The notes: generated by a model from the sequence alone, not told the origin. A stretch of DNA of 8,865 bases from Bacteriovoracaceae bacterium UBA4097 (GCA_002381765.1 DFXX01000056.1:1-8865), one strand, 5' to 3'. Positions 1 to 6,935 are shown, counted from the stretch's first letter. Program-made: numbers and translations.

Positions 1-1515
1 CTCCTCTTAGTCATCATGGATGGCTTTGGTCATAATCCTAATGAGCATATGAATGCCGTGAAAGCGGCGAAGACTCCAAATATCGACTTTATCTTCAATC
101 ACTATCCTTTCACCACTATCGAGCCGGGTGGAGAAGCCGTGGGACTTCCTAAGGGAGTTGCCGGTAACTCGGAAGTGGGTCACTTAAATCTCGGGGCCGG
201 ACGTCCCGTAAGACAAGATCTGGTTCGCCTAAATGAAGCTATCGAGAAGAATACCTTTAAAGATTTTCCTCGCTTTAAGGAACTTATTGAGAAAACTAAG
301 AGTGGAACTAAACGCATTCATCTTATGGGTCTTCTCTCGGATGGAGGAGTTCACGCTCATATCGATCACCTTAAAGAAATTTTAAAACTTCTAAAAGAAC
401 ACTCCGACATCAAGATTTATCTTCATGCTTTTATGGATGGCCGAGATACTTCTCAGGATTCGGGGATTCATTATCTGAAAGATATTCTCGCTGTTCCGGG
501 CTTTAAGTTTGCCAGTATGCAGGGCCGCTCCATTGGAATGGATCGAGACAGAAGATGGGAAAAAATCAAGGTCGCCTATGAAACTATGATAGGCCTGGGT
601 GCTATCACCAATCAAAAGGCAGATGAGTATATTCTTAGTGAATATAAGAAAGGCATCTATGATGAGTTCATCACTCCGGTTCTTTTTTCAGAAGAAGGGT
701 CCATTCAGAATGGTGACTCAGTCTTCTTCTTTAACTACCGCCCCGATCGTGCTCGCCAGATGACTCTTGCCATGAATGACTGCAACTTTAAGGAGTTTCC
801 ACTTCCTGTGAAGGCCGGCTACTTTCTGTGCATGACTCCTTATGTGCCTGATGAGTGTCCTGATCTTCCGGTACTTCTGGATAAAGAAAAAATTAAAGGA
901 ACTCTTGCGGCCTATATCTCCAGCCTTGGGAAGAAGCAGTTTAAAATCGCTGAAACCGAGAAGTATGCCCACGTGACCTATTTCTTCAATGGTGGTGAAG
1001 AATCTCCTTTTCCAGGCGAAGAAAGAAGTCTAGTGACCTCTCCTCGAGATGTGGCCACCTATGATCAGAAGCCAGAGATGAACGCAGCTACCGTAACCCA
1101 GCTTCTCTTGGAGAAACTCGATGATAGGTCTTTTAGCTTTTATCTCGTGAACTATGCTAATGCCGATATGGTGGGGCACTCTGGGAACTTTGAAGCTACG
1201 GTTAGAGCGATTGAGGCCCTAGATGAGTGCATTGGAGAGCTTTATAAGAAGTGCCTTGGGAAGGGTATCGCTATGATCCTCACTGCCGATCATGGCAATG
1301 CCGATCAGATGGTTTACAACGGTGGAGGCATTCATACTTCCCACTCTGACTCGGAAGTTCCATTCTGTTTAATGCATCCAAAACTAAAAGATATAGACAT
1401 TATGGTGAGTCAGGAAAGTAAGATCCGCGCACTTAAAGATGTTGCTCCAACGGTGTTAAAAATATTAAATATACCTAAACCAAAAGACTTCACTGGTAAC
1501 CCTATCTTTGTATAA
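1..1515 (+). CDS. gpmI: 2,3-bisphosphoglycerate-independent phosphoglycerate mutase (5' end cut off)
   Basis: Cytoplasmic metalloenzyme that interconverts 3- and 2-phosphoglycerate in lower glycolysis and gluconeogenesis through a phosphoserine intermediate. The frame is open from base 1 and reads LLLVIMDGFG, the family's N-terminal metal-binding strand, so the start codon lies just outside the window and the Met at 16 is not the start. Numbered from that Met, the metal and catalytic residues are Asp2, Ser52 in GNSEVGHLNLGAGR (the phosphorylated serine), Asp384 and His388 in NADMVGHSG, Asp425-His426 in TADHGNAD, and His443 in HTSHSDSEVPF. The substrate motifs HAFMDGRDT, MDRDRRWE, FFNYRPDRARQ and IAETEKYAHVTYFFNGG are all present. 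About 504 residues are visible against a usual length near 510, so only a few are missing. DGFG replaces the common DGWG, a mild change. The stop is 9 bases before pfkA, so the two are probably one operon. Identification is firm. Confidence 0.97.
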   Translation, partial: LLLVIMDGFGHNPNEHMNAVKAAKTPNIDFIFNHYPFTTIEPGGEAVGLPKGVAGNSEVGHLNLGAGRPVRQDLVRLNEAIEKNTFKDFPRFKELIEKTKSGTKRIHLMGLLSDGGVHAHIDHLKEILKLLKEHSDIKIYLHAFMDGRDTSQDSGIHYLKDILAVPGFKFASMQGRSIGMDRDRRWEKIKVAYETMIGLGAITNQKADEYILSEYKKGIYDEFITPVLFSEEGSIQNGDSVFFFNYRPDRARQMTLAMNDCNFKEFPLPVKAGYFLCMTPYVPDECPDLPVLLDKEKIKGTLAAYISSLGKKQFKIAETEKYAHVTYFFNGGEESPFPGEERSLVTSPRDVATYDQKPEMNAATVTQLLLEKLDDRSFSFYLVNYANADMVGHSGNFEATVRAIEALDECIGELYKKCLGKGIAMILTADHGNADQMVYNGGGIHTSHSDSEVPFCLMHPKLKDIDIMVSQESKIRALKDVAPTVLKILNIPKPKDFTGNPIFV

Positions 1516-1524
1516 AGGACGACC

Positions 1525-2499
1525 ATGACTTTTTCTCATATTGGATTACTTTGCTCTGGAGGAGATGCTCCGGGAATGAACTGTGCCATTAGAGCAGTCG
1601 TGAGAACGGCCATCTTTAATGGAATCAAAGTTACCGGAATTAAGCGCGGATACGCGGGGCTCTTAAATGGTGAATTCCAGAATATGACCCCTTCTTCAGT
1701 AGGTAATATCATACAGCGCGGGGGAACTGTTCTTCAGACTTCTCGTTGCCCGGAATGGATGAAAAAAGAATATCGAGAAAAAGCAGTTCATCTTTTAAAA
1801 GAAGAAGGTATTGAAGCTTTGGTCGTGATTGGCGGAGATGGCTCTTTTAACGGGGCCAAGGCCCTGTGTGATGAGTTTAATTTCCCAGTCGTGGGTATTC
1901 CAGGAACTATCGATAATGATATTTCTGGAACTGATTATACGATAGGTTTTGATACTGCAGTTCAGACTGCCATTGAGGCAGTGGATAGAATTCGCGATAC
2001 TGCTCACTCTCATGCCCGTACCTTTCTGGTGGAAGTGATGGGAAGAAATTCTTCGGCCATCGCTCTTAAGGTAGGTGTTTGTACCGGTGCCGAGAACGTG
2101 CTGCTTCCCCATGAAGCCGTTGATCATAAAAAACTCGTGGATGATATCAAGCGAGGCATGGCCCGCGGTAAGGAGTCTTCAATCATAATCGTTGCCGAAG
2201 GCCCGGTAGCCGGCCGAAGTTATGATCTTCAAAAAGTCTTGAAGGATACTTATCAGCTGAACGCTCATGTCGCTATCCTGGGTCACGTTCAAAGAGGCGG
2301 CTCACCTGAAGCCAATGACCGCTTCATAGCTTCTCAAATGGGAAATCTCGCAGTGGAGGCCATCATGAAGGGTAATTATCCAACGGTTACGGTGGTAAGA
2401 GATGGGAAAGTTCTCCTCGCTCCCATTAAGGATTGTGTGACCAAGGCCGATCATAACTTCACCGAGTACAAAACACTGGCACAGACTCTTTCCATTTAA
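1525..2499 (+). CDS. pfkA: ATP-dependent 6-phosphofructokinase
   Basis: Phosphorylates fructose 6-phosphate to fructose 1,6-bisphosphate, the committed step of glycolysis, in the cytoplasm. At 324 residues it has the usual length of bacterial PfkA (about 320). The nucleotide-binding GLLCSGGDAPGMN is at residues 7-19, GGDGS at 103-107 and PGTIDND at 126-132, with catalytic Asp130. Arg165, VEVMGR, Glu225 and GHVQRGGSP (His254, Arg257) match the fructose-6-phosphate site. Gly106 and Gly127 are the glycines found in ATP-using enzymes; PPi-dependent relatives carry Asp and Lys there. The start is supported by AAGGA (1515-1519) five bases before the ATG; this site overlaps the gpmI stop, which suggests translational coupling. 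The last 41 bases are overlapped by a gene on the opposite strand. No terminator hairpin is visible after the stop. Identification is firm; allosteric behaviour cannot be judged. Confidence 0.97.
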   Translation: MTFSHIGLLCSGGDAPGMNCAIRAVVRTAIFNGIKVTGIKRGYAGLLNGEFQNMTPSSVGNIIQRGGTVLQTSRCPEWMKKEYREKAVHLLKEEGIEALVVIGGDGSFNGAKALCDEFNFPVVGIPGTIDNDISGTDYTIGFDTAVQTAIEAVDRIRDTAHSHARTFLVEVMGRNSSAIALKVGVCTGAENVLLPHEAVDHKKLVDDIKRGMARGKESSIIIVAEGPVAGRSYDLQKVLKDTYQLNAHVAILGHVQRGGSPEANDRFIASQMGNLAVEAIMKGNYPTVTVVRDGKVLLAPIKDCVTKADHNFTEYKTLAQTLSI

Positions 2500-2995
2500 A
2501 TTCCAGCTCGGCTACCGCTCCAAAGAGATCCTTGCCGTCGATGACTCCTAAAGGGCCCTCGATATTTGAGGTAGAAGCTATAAGATGAAGGTCATTCTCT
2601 TCGCAAAGATTAACGACTTGCGAATTAAGCGGCTCCTCGACTAAACCACTGGGGGTCAATGAGCCCACTGCCAAACAGTTATCTAGCTTTGATATGGGCA
2701 GGAGCCCTGCCAGAAACCAGTAATGCAGAAGCAAGGGATACTCCAACCACTTAACGGAATTACTCTCCAAGTCCCCTAGATCATCATTTAACTCTACATT
2801 TAAAACGAAGCGCTTTAAGGGGATTTGAAGTCCTCTGGTTCGGGTAACAAAAACGATTTTTTCTTTGATCGCTCTCCCATACTTTCCAAGACCATTGATC
2901 TCCAGTCCAGGGACACTCTTGGTTGAATATCCAAAAAGCGTGACTAGGGTCGGGCCTTTTTTTGTGAAATAGCAAGTCTGCAGCTGAGTTTCCAT
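2459..2995 (-). CDS. Stand-alone ChlI/ComM N-terminal-domain-like protein, no AAA+ module
   Basis: A 178-residue protein I read as a divergent version of the N-terminal (ChlI, ribosomal S5-like fold) domain of ComM/YifB, a Mg-chelatase-related AAA+ protein linked to DNA processing in natural transformation. Segments appear in the same order as in ComM: strand LVTLFGY then VPGLEINGLG (28-37; ComM has GLPxxxxVGL), the AIKEKIVF helix (42-49; ComM AVKExxxRV), FVLNVELNDDL (63-73; ComM ITVNLAPADL), YPLLLHYWFLAG (86-97; ComM DLPIALALLAA), LAVGSLTPSGLVEEPL (108-123; ComM GELALxGxLRxV), and a C-terminal LHLIAS...EGPLGVIDGKDL stretch. The protein then stops, with no Walker A or B. The catalytic role of the domain is unknown even in ComM, so I assign no function. 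GGAGGT five bases before the ATG fixes the start and supports a real gene. Its 3' end overlaps pfkA antisense by 41 bases. The gene is very likely real; the family is by eye only. Confidence 0.72.
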   Translation of the reverse strand: METQLQTCYFTKKGPTLVTLFGYSTKSVPGLEINGLGKYGRAIKEKIVFVTRTRGLQIPLKRFVLNVELNDDLGDLESNSVKWLEYPLLLHYWFLAGLLPISKLDNCLAVGSLTPSGLVEEPLNSQVVNLCEENDLHLIASTSNIEGPLGVIDGKDLFGAVAELEFKWKESVPVFCTR

Positions 2996-3000
2996 CGATT

Positions 3001-3006
3001 ACCTCC
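3001..3006 (-). promoter_or_regulatory. Strong ribosome binding site of the ChlI-like gene
   Basis: On the minus strand this reads GGAGGT, followed by five bases (AATCG) and the ATG at 2995. It is the closest match to the anti-Shine-Dalgarno sequence in the window. It is the main evidence that the small antisense-overlapping gene is translated from this start. Confidence 0.75.
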
Positions 3007-3017
3007 GGAAAATAGTA

Positions 3018-3035
3018 TTGCCAGAGCTATGCCAG
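3018..3035 (-). promoter_or_regulatory. Candidate sigma-54 (-24/-12) promoter before the ChlI-like gene
   Basis: The minus strand reads CTGGCATAGCTCTGGCAA. It keeps the invariant GG-N10-GC spacing and most of the YTGGCAC-N5-TTGCW consensus, with TGGCAT at -24 and TGGCA at -12 (one T replaced by G). If C3020 is -12, transcription would start near 3008, leaving a 13-base leader that just holds the GGAGGT ribosome binding site. The same bases also form two CTGGCA direct repeats 11 apart, so an operator is an alternative reading. Confidence 0.4.
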
Positions 3036-3094
3036 GATACTTTTTTGTAGTTGCAGGAAATGATTAGAAGATATGAAAATGCTTAAAAAAAAAT

Positions 3095-3694
3095 TCATTT
3101 AAAACCGGAAAATTTCCACATATAAAGACAAACATAACTCCGATAAGGAGACCAGCGCTGAGATAACTCTTCCATTTTGCTCTTCAATTTCTTCCTATCT
3201 AGCTCCTGCAGTTCAAAGAGCTCAATCATCCCCTTTTGAATTCCCAAATCATCTAGAGCAAAGACATCTTCTCGCCCTAAGCCGAAGATGAGAAGCATCT
3301 CTACCGTCCATCTTCCCACTCCCTTAATCTGGCTCAAAAATGAAATAATTTCCTCATCGCTCATTTTATGTAATTTACTAGGTGTGACCTTATGGTGAGC
3401 AATGAATTGGGCCACATTATGAATATAGCTCGCCTTCCTCTCAGATATTCCGATGGCCTTAATTTCAGTCTGTGACTTTTTGAGAATCTCTTCAGGCTGA
3501 GGGAGTCTGCCATCAAAGAGATTCAGAAATCTTTGGTGCATAACCTTAGCGACCTTAATGGAGAGCTGCTGAGAAAGTATGGACCACACCAAACTCATGG
3601 TAATATTGCGGCTCTTAGTTGGCAGGACTATCTCGGTTTTTAAGAGTGGGCGAAATAAGGGGTCTTTACGCAGAAACTTCTTATAAGCTTCCAT
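3095..3694 (-). CDS. AlkA/Mag1-type DNA-3-methyladenine glycosylase (HhH-GPD family)
   Basis: Removes alkylated bases such as 3-methyladenine from DNA, the first step of base excision repair. The 199 residues match the compact Mag1-like form without the extra N-terminal domain of E. coli AlkA. The opening FLRKDPLF...LLKTE is typical of this group. SILSQQLSIKVAKVMHQRF (38-56) is the conserved core helix pair. IKGVGRWTVEMLLIF (123-137) is the helix-hairpin-helix that grips the DNA backbone. DVFALDDLGIQKGM (143-156) carries the catalytic Asp149. The four-cysteine iron-sulfur cluster of Nth/MutY is absent, which argues against those relatives. The start overlaps the stop of the upstream exported-protein gene by 14 bases, so translation is probably coupled; the ribosome binding site is weak. 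After the stop there is a run of nine T but no convincing hairpin. Family is firm; exact lesion range is not predictable. Confidence 0.93.
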   Translation of the reverse strand: MEAYKKFLRKDPLFRPLLKTEIVLPTKSRNITMSLVWSILSQQLSIKVAKVMHQRFLNLFDGRLPQPEEILKKSQTEIKAIGISERKASYIHNVAQFIAHHKVTPSKLHKMSDEEIISFLSQIKGVGRWTVEMLLIFGLGREDVFALDDLGIQKGMIELFELQELDRKKLKSKMEELSQRWSPYRSYVCLYMWKFSGFK

Positions 3695-4178
3695 GAGCTT
3701 TCTCTGCTAAAGGGAGAGATTCAAAGAAACAACTTAACTGCTTGATGCCTTTATCATTGTTGATGATGGAAGAATGCACCAGATCTAATCTTCGGGCGAG
3801 CTTCTTTTGAATGGTGGAACAGCTAAGCTTGGCCTCTTGTGAGCAGAGTTTTCGGTCCTTGAGTTTCACACAGAGGTATCTGAAGAGAACTTTATTGCCA
3901 CTGTGGCAGATGACCTTTTTTTTATCTCGATCTATATAGGCCCGAATGTAATAAGGGTCATGAGCAAGCTCCTTATCGCAGAAATCACTGACAGAAACTT
4001 TTCTTCCCATGCAATCAAGAATGGTACCGGAGGAAATCTCTATCAGTGGACTTTCATGGTTCACCATCTTTTGGCAAACCCTCTGGAAGGCGAACTCTAT
4101 TTTATCGGTGGTGGCCACATCATCCTGGATGATGTGGGCCCCGACACTAAAGGAAAGTAGGAATAGAAAAACGTGCAT
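3681..4178 (-). CDS. Small exported protein with eight cysteines, unknown function
   Basis: A 165-residue protein I do not recognise. It begins with a short hydrophobic stretch (residues 3-14, HVFLFLLSFSVGA) that looks like a signal peptide lacking the usual leading Lys or Arg, with possible cleavage after Ala14. The rest is polar and mostly helical in character, with eight cysteines at 35, 56, 67, 91, 103, 112, 120 and 150. An even number of cysteines in an exported protein suggests up to four disulfides formed in the periplasm. The C-terminal third (105-150) is basic. The gene starts 8 bases after the stop of the preceding exported-protein gene, without a clear ribosome binding site, so it probably relies on coupling. 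It overlaps the glycosylase start by 14 bases. Tight packing makes all three one transcription unit, but I see no functional link to DNA repair. Confidence 0.75.
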   Translation of the reverse strand: MHVFLFLLSFSVGAHIIQDDVATTDKIEFAFQRVCQKMVNHESPLIEISSGTILDCMGRKVSVSDFCDKELAHDPYYIRAYIDRDKKKVICHSGNKVLFRYLCVKLKDRKLCSQEAKLSCSTIQKKLARRLDLVHSSIINNDKGIKQLSCFFESLPLAEKAHGSL

Positions 4179-4186
4179 GAATCATT

Positions 4187-4606
4187 TTAGTGCATATAGC
4201 AGAAGATGTCCCCATCTTCTATCTTAGCGAGAAGTTTGAAGGCACCCTTACCCTTGGCCTTAACTTCATAAAAAGCACCATATTCATTGTCTCCAGGAAA
4301 GTACTGGGCAAATGCGAAGGTCTTCTCTTCGATGGTATAGTAAACAATTCTTCCTTCATTCTTAGCGAAAACTATTAAGGCATCTTCAAGGGAAGAACCC
4401 TGAAGGTAATTTTGAAGTGTGATTGTAAGGTGAACCATTTTCTTTTCATTGAAAGTAAATCTTTCCTCTTCTTCAGAAGTCTTGCTAGAAACGATTCCTT
4501 TAGCATCTAGATCATCATTCATATCCCAAGTTGTGGAATAAGAGCATACATCGAAGGCAAGAGCAGCTTGAGTGAAAAGTAGAGAGAGGAGAAGTAGATA
4601 TTTCAT
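4187..4606 (-). CDS. Small secreted protein, unknown function
   Basis: A 139-residue protein with a textbook signal peptide: MKYLLLLSLLFTQAALA followed by FDVCS, a signal peptidase I site (ALA|FD) after residue 17. The mature part is about 122 residues, acidic, and rich in alternating hydrophobic residues (VHLTITLQNYL, RIVYYTIEEKTFAFAQYF, GAFKLLAKI), which suggests a small beta-sandwich or barrel. Its only two cysteines lie near the two ends (21 and 136) and could form one disulfide that clamps the fold. AAGGA (4613-4617) lies six bases before the ATG and supports the start. It is the first gene of the unit that continues with the eight-cysteine protein and the DNA glycosylase, and it sits just after the gdhA terminator, so its promoter should be in the AT-rich 4618-4683; no convincing -35/-10 pair stands out there. 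I cannot name a family. Confidence 0.8.
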   Translation of the reverse strand: MKYLLLLSLLFTQAALAFDVCSYSTTWDMNDDLDAKGIVSSKTSEEEERFTFNEKKMVHLTITLQNYLQGSSLEDALIVFAKNEGRIVYYTIEEKTFAFAQYFPGDNEYGAFYEVKAKGKGAFKLLAKIEDGDIFCYMH

Positions 4607-4670
4607 GTGAAATCCTTTTTATTAATTAGTGGTAGATATAATTAGAATAAAAAGAACTATATGGAAAACA

Positions 4671-4710
4671 AAAGAAAAGGAAACCCTCTATCTAAAAATT
4701 AGATAGAGGG
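4671..4710 (-). terminator. Intrinsic terminator of gdhA
   Basis: A perfect 12-bp inverted repeat (CCCTCTATCTAA at 4684-4695, TTAGATAGAGGG at 4699-4710) with a three-base loop starts 20 bases after the gdhA stop. On the minus strand it is followed by the pyrimidine tract TTTCCTTTTCTTT. It separates gdhA from the next small-gene unit. Confidence 0.9.
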
Positions 4711-4730
4711 CCCGTCTTGGATCTTAGCTA

Positions 4731-5990
4731 TTAGCCTGGCCACATACCACGAAGTCTCATGGCAGTCTGAAGTCTTTCAAGAGAAGTAATGAAGGCAGCC
4801 TGCTTCATATTCACTTCGTAAACTTCTGCATTATTCCAAACCTTATCAAAGGCTTGCTTCATGATGTCATGAAGTTTCTTATTAACTGTATCCAGATCCC
4901 AGAAGAACATCTGAAGACCTTGAACCCATTCAAAGTAAGACACAATCACACCACCAGCATTACAAAGAATGTCTGGAATAATGAGGGCACCCTTAGCGGT
5001 GATGATATCTACCGCTTCGTGAGTGAGAGGACCGTTAGCACCTTCGGCAATAACTTTCGCTCTTACTTTGCCAGCATTATCCTTAGTGATCACACCATCA
5101 ATAGCTGCAGGAATAAGAATATCCACATCAAGCTCAAGAAGCTCTTCATTGGTGATATGCTCTACATCCTTAAGCTCTCTTAGCATTCCTCCAGACTTAA
5201 CCCATTCGATACATTGAGGGATATTTAACCCTTTAGCAGAATAGATAGCGCCGGAAACATCAGAGATGGCCACAATCTTAGCACCTTGATTATGCAGATC
5301 ATGAGCAGCTGGCATACCCACTTTACCAAAACCATGGATAGCAACCGTGGTAGCTGCAGTAATAGATTTATTCATCTTCTCGTAAGCAAAGTTCACACAG
5401 AAAACAACCCCTTTACCGGTTGATTCTGCTCGACCAAGAGATCCCCCAATGCTGACTGGCTTACCAGTCACAACACCAGGAACGGTATAACCATTCAACT
5501 GTGAATAGGTATCCATGAACCAGGCCATAGTTTGTGAATCAGTTCCGATATCGGGAGCTGGTACATCTTTTTCAGGTCCGATGATCATGGCAATTTCCGT
5601 CGTATAACGACGAGTCAAGGCCTGAAGCTCAGCTCGTGAAAGATCACCTGGATCGACCTTAATACCACCCTTCGCACCACCTAGAGGCAATCCTACCAGG
5701 GCACACTTGAAGGTCATTAGCATCGCTAGTGCAGCTGTCTCAGAAAGAGAGACATGCGGATGAAAACGAATCCCACCTTTACCAGGTCCAAGAGTCATAT
5801 TGTGTTGAACACGATATCCCTCAAAAACCTTAACCGTTCCATCGTCGAGACGAATAGGAACCGAAACCTGAAGTGCTCTTTTTGGATACTTCAGACGTTC
5901 AAGGACGTTTGGATCAATCTTCATGACTGCTCCAGCGGATTCTAACTGTGAAAATGCATCTTGAAAAAACGGACTCTCAAAGAGACTCAT
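4731..5990 (-). CDS. gdhA: Glutamate dehydrogenase (Glu/Leu/Phe/Val dehydrogenase family)
   Basis: Catalyses the reversible reductive amination of 2-oxoglutarate to glutamate in the cytoplasm, joining the TCA cycle to nitrogen metabolism. The 419 residues match the hexameric GDH subfamily of about 420. The N-terminal substrate domain has Lys71 (GPGKGGIR), Lys95 (TFKCAL), catalytic Lys107 (GGAKGGI) and Asp147 (PAPDIGTDSQTMAW); all four align at a constant offset of 18 with Lys89, Lys113, Lys125 and Asp165 of the Clostridium symbiosum enzyme. TGKPVSIGGSLGR (175-187) follows. The Rossmann domain has GFGKVG (220-225) and SDVSG, whose Asp244 is in the region that influences NAD versus NADP choice, but cofactor use cannot be settled here. 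The start is preceded by TGGGGTAGTC, only a weak ribosome binding site, which is the right arm of a large inverted repeat. A strong terminator follows the gene. The upstream 292-residue gene is 66 bases away with no terminator between, so co-transcription is possible. Confidence 0.96.
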   Translation of the reverse strand: MSLFESPFFQDAFSQLESAGAVMKIDPNVLERLKYPKRALQVSVPIRLDDGTVKVFEGYRVQHNMTLGPGKGGIRFHPHVSLSETAALAMLMTFKCALVGLPLGGAKGGIKVDPGDLSRAELQALTRRYTTEIAMIIGPEKDVPAPDIGTDSQTMAWFMDTYSQLNGYTVPGVVTGKPVSIGGSLGRAESTGKGVVFCVNFAYEKMNKSITAATTVAIHGFGKVGMPAAHDLHNQGAKIVAISDVSGAIYSAKGLNIPQCIEWVKSGGMLRELKDVEHITNEELLELDVDILIPAAIDGVITKDNAGKVRAKVIAEGANGPLTHEAVDIITAKGALIIPDILCNAGGVIVSYFEWVQGLQMFFWDLDTVNKKLHDIMKQAFDKVWNNAEVYEVNMKQAAFITSLERLQTAMRLRGMWPG

Positions 5991-6028
5991 GACTACCCCA
6001 TTCGAGTTTGAAATTAGTGGGGTTAGTC
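5991..6028 (-). repeat. Inverted repeat abutting the gdhA start codon
   Basis: GACTACCCCA (5991-6000) and TGGGGTTAGTC (6018-6028) are inverted copies, ten pairs with one bulged base, around a 17-base loop. In the gdhA transcript the 3' arm ends exactly at the AUG and contains the only Shine-Dalgarno-like bases (GGGG), so the fold would hide the ribosome binding site. As DNA it could equally be a regulator site: a possible -10 (TATAGA, 6027-6032) touches the far arm. No U-run follows, so it is not an intrinsic terminator. Confidence 0.6.
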
Positions 6029-6056
6029 TATACCTGCTAAAGTTTTTCGGCTAGCT

Positions 6057-6935
6057 TTAAAACTGCTTTGCGTAGTGCAGCATCAAGGTCTCATCCTGAT
6101 AGATTTCTGCATCCGGGTTTTTACTGGCAGTGAATCGTGCATAGACATTGTCAGTTAATCTTTGATCGACAGAAGTGAAATAGCGTCCGGTATCAGCTTC
6201 ATAGTTAAACATGGCCCTGAAACCCACTGAATCAATTTCTTTTTGAATATTAAATTCTGCCTTACCATTAACCCCAACCCAAGCACGAGCGTAAGCAATG
6301 GGCCCTTTAATCCCTACGATAACCAGACCCTGATCAACTCTAGGTTGAAAGATAAATTTGGTCTGTTTCCATAGGCTTACTTCCTGAGTTTTAAGCGAAT
6401 CTGGAAGCTCTTTTCCAGAGCGGGTAGTTTTAGATGAGCGCTGAAACTTTTCTTCCATTTCATCGATGGTATCCACTTCATTCGATGCGCGGTATTCCTG
6501 ATACCAAGTCTTTGGCATGTCCTTAAAAGGTTGTTCACCTTTTCGTCTAAGATAACGCATATATTTATCTTTAAAGTACTCCCACTTCTCTTCAGCGGTC
6601 GGCACAAAAAAAGCCGATCCGGTTAAGCTTGAATCAAGACCATAGTTATCAGCAAATTTTTGATTATCATTCCAGATCTTGATTTGGTTTCTTGAACGGA
6701 TAACCTCCTGGCTCTTATCCGAAGCAACATATTGCTGATAAAAAGAAAGTTCATTTTCTACCGGTTTTATGATCACATCATCATCGGGAATATAGCTAGC
6801 AGGCAAGCGATTAACGAGACGTGCATTAGGGGTGCTTTGCCCCTGGCACACGCTGGCAGTCAGAAAAACACTGGATAGCAGCATGAACTGTCTAAATCCT
6901 GGATGCTTCTGAAAAAATGACCAAAAATTCAACAT
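6057..6935 (-). CDS. Exported, probably envelope-associated protein, unknown function
   Basis: A 292-residue protein I do not recognise. Residues 1-33 look like an export signal: a basic start (Lys10, Arg15), a hydrophobic core FMLLSSVFLTASV (17-29), then Cys30. ASVC is a poor lipobox (Val at -1), so either a lipoprotein or a signal peptidase I substrate is possible. Residues about 55-190 are highly charged and aromatic, probably helical (EEKWEYFKDKYMRYLRRKGE). The last 100 residues turn beta-rich with alternating hydrophobic positions and end in LMLHYAKQF; a terminal Phe after such a strand resembles an outer-membrane beta-signal. The four to six strands are too few for a barrel alone. GAGGGG (6944-6949) eight bases before the ATG supports the start. 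A near-consensus sigma-54 site lies upstream, and gdhA follows after 66 bases with no terminator. Confidence 0.82.
   Translation of the reverse strand: MLNFWSFFQKHPGFRQFMLLSSVFLTASVCQGQSTPNARLVNRLPASYIPDDDVIIKPVENELSFYQQYVASDKSQEVIRSRNQIKIWNDNQKFADNYGLDSSLTGSAFFVPTAEEKWEYFKDKYMRYLRRKGEQPFKDMPKTWYQEYRASNEVDTIDEMEEKFQRSSKTTRSGKELPDSLKTQEVSLWKQTKFIFQPRVDQGLVIVGIKGPIAYARAWVGVNGKAEFNIQKEIDSVGFRAMFNYEADTGRYFTSVDQRLTDNVYARFTASKNPDAEIYQDETLMLHYAKQF

Noticed and set aside
2784..2975. Open frame of 63 codons on the minus strand
   Set aside because: It lies wholly inside the ChlI-like gene in another frame, with no family pattern; the 178-residue frame has the ribosome binding site and conserved segments.
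3085..3093. Run of nine T (minus strand) after the glycosylase as an intrinsic terminator
   Set aside because: The only hairpin in front is a four-pair stem inside the last codons; too weak to call.
3903..4227. Two plus-strand open frames of 85 and 72 codons
   Set aside because: They are opposite-strand shadows of the two small exported-protein genes and have no ribosome binding site or recognisable product.
4599..4614. parS-like sequence TATTTCATGTGAAATC (12 of 16 to the canonical parS)
   Set aside because: The central CACGTG is broken (CATGTG) and the match straddles the start codon of the small secreted gene, where ATG AAA and the ribosome binding region explain most of it. Not enough to call a centromere.
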